Origin: Oscillatoriales cyanobacterium CG2_30_40_61
GTDB taxonomy: Bacteria; Cyanobacteriota; Cyanobacteriia; Cyanobacteriales; Microcoleaceae
Assembly: GCA_001873365.1 (NCBI GenBank)
Contig: MNYZ01000097.1
Span: 1,040 to 46,459 of the forward strand
Length of the DNA: 45,420 bases
Direction: 5' to 3'
Shown here: piece by piece, positions 17,646 through 26,037 of the stretch
Layout: each line of letters begins with the position of its first letter
How positions within the stretch are numbered: position 1 is the stretch's first letter
Program-made: the position numbers and the translations under genes
The notes under the pieces: model-generated
The model's database searches: none
What the model was told of the DNA's origin: nothing
The model's input: only the letters and a program-made list of their open reading frames with translations

Positions 17646-17758
17646 GGTTTTATTGTTGATTTAAAAACTATTTTAAAATTGATAAAATCTGATTATATTA
17701 TACACTAAAAACAGACAATAATAAATCAGATATTTTGCCATATAATCTAATTCTGATA

Positions 17759-18868
17759 TTAGTCTAATCCTCCATAATTCTCAAAGATCCATTTTAGGCT
17801 TTTTCTCATTCCTTCTTCTAAAGCAATTGTGGGATTATAACCTAATTCCCGTTGAGCTTTAGTAATAGAAACAGCAATGGTTTTATTCATTTCTGAGAGG
17901 ACATGAATTTTTTGATGATAAAATCCTAGGGTTTGTAATGTTCCGTCAACAACTAAAGCAATTTCACTGGCTAAACCCGGTAATTTTAAGCGTTTATGGG
18001 TGCAAGATTGTTGAAATTCCGTTTCTAATAAATGTTCTATTGTCTTAATAATATCATTCATTGAGTAGGATTGTTTATCAGCTATCCAATAGGTTTGTCC
18101 GTTGGCTTTTTCGGTGATTGCTGCTAATATTAATCCTTGACAAATATTATCCACATAAGCAATAGATCGTAAATTATTCCCATCTCCAACTATTGGCCCC
18201 TTTCCATCTCTAATCATCTTAAAAAATAGGGTTTGACGCTGGGGTTGATGGGGGCCATAAAACCAAGGAGGACGGATAATAACTGTTTCAATTTTACCCT
18301 GTTGCTGATAGTGATTTACAGCTAATTCCATTAACATTTTTGAACGTCCATAGTTCATATAGGGATGATAGGGAGAGGTTTCATCAAATAAATGATCGGG
18401 ATGGGGATTACAACCACAGGGAGAATTTGAAGATACAATAATCGCTCGTTTTATCTTAGCAGAAATGGCGGAATTTAATAGATTTTTAGTTCCTTCGACA
18501 TTGATTTGATAAAATTCTGATATTTTTTGCGGGTGAATAATTCCGGCGGTATGAAATAAAAGAGCATTTTCAGAATTTTCGCAAAAGCGATCGCAATCTT
18601 GGGGATTTCTTAAATCTCCTTGATAAACTTTTATTTGATCCGATATTTTATTTAATACCGTTGGGTCTTGATTCGGTAAAATTAAACAGCGAATTTTTAA
18701 ATTATTTTGAGGTTGACCTAGGGGTTTAAAATCTGCCAATCCTTTAACTAAAGATTCTACTAAATTAATTCCTAACCAACCTAATGCACCCGTGATCAAA
18801 ACTAAATCCGTCTTCAACTTCAGACCCCCTTGCTTTCTTTGTGTCTTCGTGACTTTGTGGTTTTTCAA
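17759..18868 (-). CDS. NAD-dependent epimerase/dehydratase (3beta-HSD-like extended SDR)
   Basis: A second extended SDR of the cluster, distinct from the first. Rossmann motif TGALGWLG (26-33), DLRNP (85-89), catalytic Ser in VSSNSP (about 147), Tyr173 and Lys177 (YGRSK), then RPPWFYGP. It resembles the 3beta-hydroxysteroid dehydrogenase-type subgroup. Start is uncertain: the first 15 codons (MKNHKVTKTQRKQGG) come from a dispersed repeat (18832-18865). A TTG at 18817, eight bases behind aggggg, would start at LKTDLVLITG and fit the family better. If so, the protein has 352 residues. It starts 30 bp (81 bp with the later start) after the GMC gene. Confidence 0.82.
   Translation of the reverse strand: MKNHKVTKTQRKQGGLKLKTDLVLITGALGWLGINLVESLVKGLADFKPLGQPQNNLKIRCLILPNQDPTVLNKISDQIKVYQGDLRNPQDCDRFCENSENALLFHTAGIIHPQKISEFYQINVEGTKNLLNSAISAKIKRAIIVSSNSPCGCNPHPDHLFDETSPYHPYMNYGRSKMLMELAVNHYQQQGKIETVIIRPPWFYGPHQPQRQTLFFKMIRDGKGPIVGDGNNLRSIAYVDNICQGLILAAITEKANGQTYWIADKQSYSMNDIIKTIEHLLETEFQQSCTHKRLKLPGLASEIALVVDGTLQTLGFYHQKIHVLSEMNKTIAVSITKAQRELGYNPTIALEEGMRKSLKWIFENYGGLD
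18832..18865. repeat. dispersed ctttgtgtc-type repeat, copy 2
   Basis: Reads tttctttgtgtcttcgtgac then tttgtggttttt. It overlaps the first codons of the SDR gene if the longest frame is used, so it affects choice of start. Confidence 0.7.
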
Positions 18869-18898
18869 AGCGCAACAATAGACGATAATGTTAACAGA

Positions 18899-20368
18899 TT
18901 AATTCCGTAAAAAGTTTAACACATTTCGACGGGCGATCGCCATAATTGAACCTTGGGGATTGACCCCGGGTGCGGTACAAAGTAAACTAGCATCTGCAAT
19001 ATATAAATTATTGAATCCATGAACTTTACCAAAGGAATTAACCGCACATTTTTGTAAATTTTCTCCCATGGGACAAGAGGAAAAAACGTGAACTGTCATT
19101 AAGTTAGTTTGTTTTATAGGAAGTTGTTCTGGGATTTTAGCTAAATCCTGGGAATTGGTCAAGGTGAAACTATTAGAAATACTAGGATAAAGAATTTTAG
19201 CATCCGCTTCAAATAATAATTGAGCTAGTTTTTGTAATGCTTCTGATAAATCTTTTAAGTCTTGAGATGTTAATTGATAACGAACTAAAGGATCACGATA
19301 AAAGGGAATATTTCGCACCGTACCATAACCTTCCCCTGTAATCATAGCATAATAAATTGCCATTTTTTGCCAATTTTTTTGGACTTCTTCTGTATATTCA
19401 GGATGGTCAGTCATTCCCACGGATAAATAGGGCGGAGAACTAATTGAACACCCAAAACTAAATTTAGGAGAAAATTCCTTAACTTGATGGACAGGAACTC
19501 CCATATCCAAGGTGTTAATATCTTGATCAAATTGAGCAATTATTTTAACTGTCGGGTGCATTCTTAAAGCATTACCAATATTATTTTTAATTCCACTTCT
19601 TCTTAATAAAGCTGGGGTTTGAATTGCGCCACAACAAACAAATATTGTTTCCGCTTGAATTTCTATTAGTTGTTTAGGAGACTTATTAACTTGATAATAA
19701 CCTGTTAAACTCCAATTATTATGATTTTGATTAATATTTTTAACCCAGGTATTTGCTAATAATTTGCATCCAGCTTTTAATGCTCTGGGAATAAAGGTTT
19801 CTGTCATTGATTGTCGAGTTCCTTTAGGGATTGCGGTTTCATCTAATTCTTGATAACGAAACCAGCGAGGAACTTCTAAAGATTGCCAATTTAAACGGGT
19901 CGCGCCTTCCTGTAATTTTAAGGAAGCAGTGGGAGCTTTTCCTGGTAAATAACAAACATTAACCGCTTGTTCGCAGGCTTCAAAATGAGGAATTAAATCG
20001 GCTTCTGTTAAAGATTCTACTTCAAATTCTTGACTCCATTGTGCTAGAATATTAGGGGGTGTACGGTGATATAATCCACTATTAATTTCACTTCCCCCTC
20101 CCACACATCTACCTTCAACATATTGAACTTTGGGTTGACCAAAAGCTGCTGTTAGACCGCCATTACGATATTTTTGAGTCATTTCTACAACGGAAAAAGG
20201 TTCACAGGATTCTAATGGTAAATATTCACCTTCTTCAATTAATAAAACATCCCGCCCAGCTTCAGCTAATAAACAGGCGGTAATTGCTCCTCCTGGGCCA
20301 GAACCAATCACGGCAATTTCAACTTTTAAAGGAGATGCAGATGGGGAAATTAGGTTAGATTCAGACAT
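18899..20368 (-). CDS. GMC family FAD-dependent oxidoreductase
   Basis: 489 residues. The FAD-binding Rossmann motif is GSGPGG (22-27) with EEGEYLPL closing the ADP site. The GMC N-terminal signature region reads GRCVGGGSEINSGLYHRTP. The C-terminal GMC block contains VHVFSSCPMG (His427), GKVHGFNNLYIADASLL, and VNPQGSIMAIARR with the Asn-Pro pair at about 470. GMC enzymes oxidise alcohol groups of sugars, sterols or alcohols. Soluble, but probably membrane-associated through its small partner encoded 8 bp upstream. In this cluster it may oxidise the lipid-linked ribose, as DprE1 does in mycobacteria, though it is from a different family. That link is inference. Confidence 0.85.
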   Translation of the reverse strand: MSESNLISPSASPLKVEIAVIGSGPGGAITACLLAEAGRDVLLIEEGEYLPLESCEPFSVVEMTQKYRNGGLTAAFGQPKVQYVEGRCVGGGSEINSGLYHRTPPNILAQWSQEFEVESLTEADLIPHFEACEQAVNVCYLPGKAPTASLKLQEGATRLNWQSLEVPRWFRYQELDETAIPKGTRQSMTETFIPRALKAGCKLLANTWVKNINQNHNNWSLTGYYQVNKSPKQLIEIQAETIFVCCGAIQTPALLRRSGIKNNIGNALRMHPTVKIIAQFDQDINTLDMGVPVHQVKEFSPKFSFGCSISSPPYLSVGMTDHPEYTEEVQKNWQKMAIYYAMITGEGYGTVRNIPFYRDPLVRYQLTSQDLKDLSEALQKLAQLLFEADAKILYPSISNSFTLTNSQDLAKIPEQLPIKQTNLMTVHVFSSCPMGENLQKCAVNSFGKVHGFNNLYIADASLLCTAPGVNPQGSIMAIARRNVLNFLRN

Positions 20369-20376
20369 GATAATTA

Positions 20377-20748
20377 TTAGATAGAATCTAAAGATTTTAT
20401 ATAATCAGATTGCCAATATAATACCACTAGACTTTCATAAAACCTGATCAAGTCTCGGCAAATTTGCCAGGGGGAATTTTTCCAGGCTTGAATTAGCTGT
20501 TGACGTACAGATGGCGATTGAGAATGGAAGAATAAACCTGTACACAGCAGTCCCCAAATATCAAAAATTAATGTTAAAATTAATAAAGGTAATCTCAGAT
20601 AATCCGGCATTCGATTATGTTGTTCGATGACAAAATTAACCGCGGAATTATTAGGAAAATGCTGGAGAATTGGAGAGGATTTAAACCGATAATCAATCAA
20701 AGAATAACACAGGGCGGAGACTGTAATTGTAAAAAAATGTTTAATCAT
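20377..20748 (-). CDS. small protein, possible partner of the GMC oxidoreductase
   Basis: 123 residues with one strong hydrophobic stretch (about 55-76, YLRLPLLILTLIFDIWGLLCTGLFF) and a C-terminal helical part, WKNSPWQICRDLIRFYESLVVLYWQSDY. The pattern W..SP....RDLIRFYESLxxLY resembles small or N-terminal helical domains that go with GMC dehydrogenases (gluconate 2-dehydrogenase subunit 3-like); this is a weak pattern match. It lies 8 bp upstream of the GMC gene, which supports a two-subunit enzyme. It may anchor the oxidoreductase at the membrane. It is the first gene of the six-gene run; its upstream region is shared with divergent thiO. Confidence 0.6.
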   Translation of the reverse strand: MIKHFFTITVSALCYSLIDYRFKSSPILQHFPNNSAVNFVIEQHNRMPDYLRLPLLILTLIFDIWGLLCTGLFFHSQSPSVRQQLIQAWKNSPWQICRDLIRFYESLVVLYWQSDYIKSLDSI

Positions 20749-20827
20749 TGTTAACCTATAGAAAAATCAACCCTAAAAGTTTAAAATAGAAAGTAGATTC
20801 AATTCCTAAGATGAACTTTTAAATTTT

Positions 20828-21949
20828 ATGCAGCAACATAGTGAAATTATTCTAATCGGTGGCGGTTTGATTGGCTTGTCCCTCGCCGTTGAGTTAAAAT
20901 GCAAAGGGGCTACGGTCACGGTTTTGAGTCGGGACGTCCAAGAAGCGGCGGGTTTAGTCGGGGCGGGAATGTTAGCACCCCAAGCCGAACAACTTCCCCC
21001 TGGCCCGATGCTAGAATTGTGTTTACGCAGTCGCGCCCTCTACAATGACTGGACGCGCAAACTGGAGGAAATCACCGGGTTAGATACGGGATATTGGCCC
21101 TGTGGTATCTTAGCTCCGGTTTATGAACGTCCGCCCTGTACCCGTTTAGAAGCCACTCCAGACACTCCCAGCCATTGGTTAGAGTCCGAAGTCATTTTAC
21201 AGCAACAACCCGGCTTAGGGGATGATGTTGTGGGGGGTTGGTGGTTTCCCCAGGATGGTCAAGTCGATAACCGTCGGGGGTTAATTAAAATATTAAAAAC
21301 GGCGGCGACTGTATTAGGAGTTAAAATAATTGAGGGAGTTACGGTAGAAAAATTGGTGATTTCTCCTAATCAAATTATCACAGAAATTGTGACAAATCAA
21401 GGTAATTTTAGAGCGGATCATTATATTTTAACGGCGGGTGCTTGGTCGGGACAATTGTTATCAATTCCCGTATATCCGAGGAAGGGACAAATGTTATCGG
21501 TGCGGGTTCCAAAATCGGTTAAATCTTTACCTTTAAAACAAGTTTTATTCGGTTCAGATATTTATATTGTGCCGCGTCGAGATGGTTTAATTGTGATTGG
21601 AGCTACATCGGAAAATGTTGGTTTTAACTCCGGTTTAACCCCGAATGGAATTGAACATTTACTATCAGGAGCTATGCGATTATATCCAGTTTTAAAAGAG
21701 TTTGAAATTGAAGAATTTTGGTGGGGATTTCGACCGGAAACCCCGGATTCAATGCCCATATTAGGCCAGAGTTCTTGGCAAAACTTAACCCTAGCAACTG
21801 GTCATTATCGGAATGGGATTTTATTAGCTCCGGTTACGGCTCAATTAATTTCTAATTGGGTCTTAAATCAACAATATGATCCGTTATTAAGTTATTTTAA
21901 AGGCGATCGCTTCCGGTGTTCCGGTGTTCCGGTGTTCCCTAGTATATGA
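20828..21949 (+). CDS. thiO: glycine oxidase (ThiO)
   Basis: 373 residues. FAD-dependent D-amino-acid-oxidase fold that oxidises glycine to iminoacetate for the thiazole ring of thiamin. FAD motif GGGLIG (11-16), followed by the ThiO pattern AAGLVGAGMLAPQAEQLPPGPM, and C-terminal GFRPETPDSMPILG and TGHYRNGILLAPVTA. In many cyanobacteria ThiO is fused to ThiG; here the chain ends right after the ThiO domain with RCSGVPVFPSI, encoded by an 8-bp tandem repeat, and no ThiG follows. The stop overlaps the start of the next gene (ATGA), so the two may be translationally coupled. The oxidase domain itself seems complete. Confidence 0.87.
   Translation: MQQHSEIILIGGGLIGLSLAVELKCKGATVTVLSRDVQEAAGLVGAGMLAPQAEQLPPGPMLELCLRSRALYNDWTRKLEEITGLDTGYWPCGILAPVYERPPCTRLEATPDTPSHWLESEVILQQQPGLGDDVVGGWWFPQDGQVDNRRGLIKILKTAATVLGVKIIEGVTVEKLVISPNQIITEIVTNQGNFRADHYILTAGAWSGQLLSIPVYPRKGQMLSVRVPKSVKSLPLKQVLFGSDIYIVPRRDGLIVIGATSENVGFNSGLTPNGIEHLLSGAMRLYPVLKEFEIEEFWWGFRPETPDSMPILGQSSWQNLTLATGHYRNGILLAPVTAQLISNWVLNQQYDPLLSYFKGDRFRCSGVPVFPSI
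21911..21937 (+). repeat. 8-bp tandem repeat (ttccggtg) x3 in the 3' end of thiO
   Basis: Three copies of ttccggtg and a partial fourth are in frame with the last codons of thiO, giving RCSGVPVF. Since 8 is not a multiple of three, loss or gain of a unit changes the C-terminal reading frame. Confidence 0.9.
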
Positions 21950-22554
21950 AATGGGTATATGATAATTTAGATATACAAACCGATCTAGGATTTATTCTCC
22001 AATGGATATTTGTCACCTTGATAGGTTTTTTAGTCAGTTTAATTTGGATAGAAATTGGAGAAAGACCCGATTTAGGAGCCTTAGAAGGAGCCATTGGCGG
22101 ATTAATTATTAGTGTGGCTCAATGGTTTGTTTTAAAACAGTATATTACCCAAAGTTGGCGGTGGATTTTTGTTCATGTTTTCCTTTGGAGTATTATCGCC
22201 TTCACTCCCCTGGGACTATTGGGTTGGGTCGCTCCGCGCACCTTGAGTCTAACCCCGAGAATAATTTATGGGCTAATTGAAGGAGTAAAATTAGGATTAT
22301 GTTTAAGTTTAGGACAATGGTTGGTCTTACGCACCGAAGTCTTTCACGCCTGGCGATGGATGATAGCTACCACACTCGCTTGGGGAGTTGCATTACCCAT
22401 TGGTTGGATGTTTGGAGCAATGATGCGTCAGGGAACTAGCTTTTTTCTGGGAGATGTTTTAGGTTTGTTCCTAGTTTGGACAATTGTAGCCGGGTTGAGC
22501 TCAATAGCACTGACTCGATTATTGTGGTATCCGCTTAAGCCTGGTGATTGGTAG
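21946..22554 (+). CDS. membrane protein with internal duplication
   Basis: 202 residues with about six hydrophobic helices. Two repeats are visible: GALEGAIGGLIISVAQWFVL followed by KQYITQSWRWI in the first half, and GLIEGVKLGLCLSLGQWLVL followed by RTEVFHAWRWM in the second. The shared core is GxxEGxxxGLxxSxxQWxVL...WRW. Such proteins are common hypotheticals in cyanobacteria; no function is known. The ATG overlaps the thiO stop by four bases. Its 3' end overlaps the convergent FHA gene by 20 bp. Absence of charged helices argues against a classical transporter. The fold is likely a two-fold pseudosymmetric bundle (inference). Confidence 0.7.
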   Translation: MKWVYDNLDIQTDLGFILQWIFVTLIGFLVSLIWIEIGERPDLGALEGAIGGLIISVAQWFVLKQYITQSWRWIFVHVFLWSIIAFTPLGLLGWVAPRTLSLTPRIIYGLIEGVKLGLCLSLGQWLVLRTEVFHAWRWMIATTLAWGVALPIGWMFGAMMRQGTSFFLGDVLGLFLVWTIVAGLSSIALTRLLWYPLKPGDW

Positions 22555-22993
22555 GGCGGGTCAGGTGTTGACCCTGATCAACCACGGTTGTATCCTCGTT
22601 AGGATGGGGAAAAAGCGGTTTTGGTGGAGATTGACATTGATGTTCCGATTGATCCAAGTCTGTTCCTGCGGCTAAAACCAATTCCGTCGCATCAGGTAGA
22701 ATATTACAGAGAATTTGAGGGCCAGAGATAGCCAAGCGAATCACCTGTCCATCCACTAAACGAATTTGTTTAACCGCCTGTCCATCGATATAGGTGCCAT
22801 TAGTTCCCAGATTCACCACCAGCCAATTTTGACCGACATGACAAATTTCGACATGATGACGGGAAACAACCGCACTATAGAGGACAACATCATTTTTAAG
22901 CGATCGCCCAATCCGAATTACCTTGTCCTGGTCAAATAGCCAACTGCGGACAGGAATTGATTGGAGAGGATGTAATAAGGTTAATCTAATCAC
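22535..22993 (-). CDS. FHA domain-containing protein
   Basis: 152 residues. FHA domain at about 22-100: VIRIGRS (GR of the phosphothreonine pocket), SRHHVEI (Ser-Arg-x-x-His) and NLGTNGTYIDG (Asn-Gly loop) are all present, so phosphothreonine binding is likely. The C-terminal tail (100-152) is polar and unstructured with Asp/His/Gln/Pro. Function is probably adaptor to a Ser/Thr kinase, but no kinase is encoded in this window. Another FHA gene starts upstream (ending at 23149) on the same strand 155 bp away. The 3' end overlaps the plus-strand membrane gene. Confidence 0.9.
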   Translation of the reverse strand: MIRLTLLHPLQSIPVRSWLFDQDKVIRIGRSLKNDVVLYSAVVSRHHVEICHVGQNWLVVNLGTNGTYIDGQAVKQIRLVDGQVIRLAISGPQILCNILPDATELVLAAGTDLDQSEHQCQSPPKPLFPHPNEDTTVVDQGQHLTRPTNHQA

Positions 22994-23148
22994 ATTGGCA
23001 CAATCTAACCATTAACAGCTATGCCTAAAACCCATTTTATCCCGAAGCTATTAACAGTTGACAACACCCTCTATTCCATGACTAAAAACTTTTGGAACTG
23101 ATCAATTAATCAGGTTTAGAGGGTAATTGACATCAGCATTTAATCGTT

Positions 23149-23871
23149 TTAACTCTTGGAAACCTGAAAAATAAACGAAACCAAATCCCCTTTCCCTAAA
23201 GAAATCCGATCGCCGGGTTTTAACCGATGACGATTCCCCTTGGGTAGAGCCGTATTATTAATATAAGTGCCATTAGAACTGCCCACATCCTCAATATAAT
23301 AGGCATCTCCTTCCAGGCGAATATCCGCATGGCTACGAGACACAATTTCCGAATTGGGAAATCCTGAAACATCCACATCCGGCGGGACTAAATCATTCGG
23401 TTTTCCCAAATGAATCACCGACACATTTTGGGGTAATTCCACATCCGTACTGGTTTGGACATGAATTAACTTAGCCGTCTGTCGCTGTAACTGGGTAGCA
23501 GAACTTTGGGAACCCAGATTCATCGGGATCGGAGGCGGTTCAGGAATGACCACCGGAACTACTGGGGGAGTCGTTTCCATCGCCACCGGAGGGGGAGATT
23601 TCTCTAAATTCAACCCCGAACTCACCGCCACAAAGGGTGTAGGTAGATTCGGAGGCGAAACCACCGTCGGAATTACGGCTTGGATTTCCCCCTCATTACC
23701 GACCGTGGCGGGTTGTAAATTCGACCCACACTGACCACAAAAGGCCGCATCCGTTTGTATCGTTGCTCCACAATGGGGACAACTGGTGGTGGAGGGTAAG
23801 GGGGTATAACAGGCTTCGCATTGGGTCGCCCCTTCGGGATTTTGATGACTACAATTTGGACAAACAATCAT
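23149..23871 (-). CDS. double zinc-ribbon plus FHA domain protein
   Basis: 240 residues. Two CxxC pairs make each ribbon: C4/C7 with C18/C21, and C31/C34 with C45/C48 (CPNC...CEAC, CPHC...CGQC). A Pro/Val-rich linker (60-125) follows. The FHA domain (about 145-238) has SRSHADI and VGSSNGTYINN with conserved Ser, Arg, His and Asn. Cytoplasmic. The ribbons may serve as protein-binding or metal-binding modules. It is next to a second FHA gene downstream and pgl upstream (61 bp). Partner kinase unknown. Confidence 0.9.
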   Translation of the reverse strand: MIVCPNCSHQNPEGATQCEACYTPLPSTTSCPHCGATIQTDAAFCGQCGSNLQPATVGNEGEIQAVIPTVVSPPNLPTPFVAVSSGLNLEKSPPPVAMETTPPVVPVVIPEPPPIPMNLGSQSSATQLQRQTAKLIHVQTSTDVELPQNVSVIHLGKPNDLVPPDVDVSGFPNSEIVSRSHADIRLEGDAYYIEDVGSSNGTYINNTALPKGNRHRLKPGDRISLGKGDLVSFIFQVSKS

Positions 23872-23932
23872 AAGAGTTAGATCAACAAATTTGAGTAAAA
23901 TTAGGGTTTTAGATGCTTAATTTTGGCAAATT

Positions 23933-24652
23933 TTAAGCTAGTTTAGCCCCCGCTTCCCGATCCAATAACCACCAGAGTTTCCCTAGGGGTTGAATTAGGC
24001 GGCTAGGATAGGTCATGGCATCCCCTTGGGCTGCGAACACCTGGGCTAAGGGTGCTTGTTTATTTGACCCCGTGACCATAAACAGCACACAACGGGCATG
24101 ATTAATTAAGGGAACCGTAAAAGTGATTCGGGGTTGACCGTCCTTATTGCCCACGGTAATTAAGCGATCCTCAACGGTTAAGGCTTCGGTATGGGGAAAT
24201 AAAGATGCGGTATGAGCATCATCTCCCATCCCTAATAAAACCACATCAAAAGCGGGGAACTCTCCGGCATTGAGGGCAAAAAATTGTACTAACTCCCTAT
24301 TGTATTGTTCTGCATCGGCAATGGGATTATTAGCTAAGGTTGGCATCGGATGAATATTGGTGGCGGGTAAATTTACCCGATCCAGCCAAGCCTGCGCTGC
24401 CATTTTTTGGTTACTATCGGGGTGATCTGGTGCTACATAGCGTTCATCTCCCCAAAAAACATGAATTTTATCCCAGGGTAAAAGTTGTCGCGACAGGGCT
24501 TCATATAGAGGTTTGGGGGTACTCCCTCCGGCCAAAGCGATCGTAAATTGATCCCGATTTTCCAGTGCTTCGGCAATTTTAGCCAGAAGGATTTCTAAAG
24601 CTCGATCAATGAGTTCCTCTCGATTTGCTAAAATTTCTATATTTTTTTCCAT
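23933..24652 (-). CDS. pgl: 6-phosphogluconolactonase
   Basis: 239 residues. Hydrolyses 6-phosphogluconolactone to 6-phosphogluconate in the oxidative pentose phosphate pathway, which supplies NADPH in the dark. The DevB/SOL-type motifs are ALAGGSTPKPLYEAL, VFWGDERYV with HPDSN close behind, LLGMGDDAHTASLFP, and ITFTVPLINHA. Catalytic His (GDDAHTASLFPH) is present. Length is usual for the family. Transcribed toward the zinc-ribbon FHA gene. Divergent from the anchored protein at 24799. Confidence 0.93.
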   Translation of the reverse strand: MEKNIEILANREELIDRALEILLAKIAEALENRDQFTIALAGGSTPKPLYEALSRQLLPWDKIHVFWGDERYVAPDHPDSNQKMAAQAWLDRVNLPATNIHPMPTLANNPIADAEQYNRELVQFFALNAGEFPAFDVVLLGMGDDAHTASLFPHTEALTVEDRLITVGNKDGQPRITFTVPLINHARCVLFMVTGSNKQAPLAQVFAAQGDAMTYPSRLIQPLGKLWWLLDREAGAKLA

Positions 24653-24798
24653 GGGAATTACCTCGCACCGATGAAGTTAGGGATCAAATTAACAGGCTAC
24701 AATAATCATAGGGGGTTTTGTCTATTAGCGGTTGAGGGATGAAACCCAACAGTTATGCCCTGTGAACATTCAATTCAGCAATAGGCTGTTTGTTAGTT

Positions 24799-26001
24799 AT
24801 GTCAATTCATCACCGAATTCCTGAATCTATTCGTGCCGTGGGGGAAGAATTGCGGTTTCTCCTCCAACCTCGGATTTGGCTTGGCGTCGGTGTTCTGGCG
24901 GTGGTGGGGATTTTCTTTTGGCAGTTTTCTGAAAACCCTGAATGGTTTAGCTTAGACCCAGACTCAACCGTGAATCCTGGGAATTCGGGAAGTCAACTTA
25001 CCCCGGAACAACAATCCATTGCCGCCGATATTGATAATTCTAAAGTCTTGCTCGAAGCATTGGGCGGTAATAATTCCTTAGCCGGGCCGCGGAATACGAA
25101 TATTGAGGTGAATAATAGTTTACTTAAACCTGCTCGGGATCAGGCTAAAAAAACTGAATCGATTTCTGGGTCTAATCCTCTATTAGAGGGTTTACTTAAC
25201 CTATCCCCGCCAAAAACCCAAGCTTTTTTAGAGGGAAATTCTCCAAAACCTGCTAATCTGGGGAATCGGGCGGCGGAAAGTCCCCCAGTAGAGACGAATT
25301 CAGGTTCTAACTTAGGTCTCAAGGGGTTGGGTTCTCCCTCAGCAGCAGCCCAAAATCCCGAAGCACCAAAAACTTCCCTGCAACAAGCTATGCAGAACTA
25401 TCTGCAAACCCAGGAAACGGAAAACAATACTGTTCCCTCGGATACTGCTGATGGGACAAATAACTCAGTTATATCGGGAACAAATTCTACTGATACACCT
25501 GGTGATAGTCTGGTTAATCCGAATCGTGCCTTAAATCCGATCTCCCCAACAACCGTCGGCGTCACACCCTTTACCGGAGCTCCTACCATTGTGGGAGAGG
25601 TAGCCCAACCCAGTTGGAGCGTTCCCAGAAGCAATCCTAATCCAGCTATTGGTATAGTTCCCCTGGCTCCGAAGAGTCCCTATCAAACTAATGTTACCCT
25701 GCCTCCTGTGCTTCCCGCCGTGCCAACGGTTACACCGGGAACAGATCCTATTGGTGGGTATTCTAACTTTAATTCTTCACCTTTAAATAATAGTATTCCC
25801 TCCTATACGATCACACCTAACACGAATATTAACAGCACCGTTCAACCGGTTCAACCCAATAACTACATGACTCCTAGTAATCTGAATCCTAATATCCAAC
25901 AGGGTCAAATCAGTCAGCCCCAACCTAATTTTTCTCTGCCTAATTCTGTGCCGGGTCGTTATATTGGTGGGGGGGAAATTAATACTTTTGCTAATCCTTA
26001 A
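24799..26001 (+). CDS. membrane-anchored Asn/Pro/Ser-rich low-complexity protein
   Basis: 400 residues from the ATG at 24799 (a TTG three codons upstream is also possible). One helix at about 27-45 (IWLGVGVLAVVGIFFWQF) anchors it. The remainder is low complexity, rich in Asn, Pro, Ser, Thr and Gly (GNNSLAGPRNTNIE..., SNLNPNIQQGQIS...) with no globular domain, and looks extracytoplasmic and intrinsically disordered. No enzyme motif. Function unknown; a cell-envelope or adhesive linker is conceivable. It is a single gene flanked by minus-strand genes on both sides. Confidence 0.7.
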   Translation: MSIHHRIPESIRAVGEELRFLLQPRIWLGVGVLAVVGIFFWQFSENPEWFSLDPDSTVNPGNSGSQLTPEQQSIAADIDNSKVLLEALGGNNSLAGPRNTNIEVNNSLLKPARDQAKKTESISGSNPLLEGLLNLSPPKTQAFLEGNSPKPANLGNRAAESPPVETNSGSNLGLKGLGSPSAAAQNPEAPKTSLQQAMQNYLQTQETENNTVPSDTADGTNNSVISGTNSTDTPGDSLVNPNRALNPISPTTVGVTPFTGAPTIVGEVAQPSWSVPRSNPNPAIGIVPLAPKSPYQTNVTLPPVLPAVPTVTPGTDPIGGYSNFNSSPLNNSIPSYTITPNTNINSTVQPVQPNNYMTPSNLNPNIQQGQISQPQPNFSLPNSVPGRYIGGGEINTFANP

Positions 26002-26037
26002 TTGGGTTTTAGCCTAATTGCATTAATATCCAATTTA

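Noticed and set aside
18899-20368. DprE1 homolog
   Set aside because: The FAD motif and the C-terminal H...NP block are GMC-type, not the vanillyl-alcohol-oxidase type of DprE1; only functional analogy is proposed.
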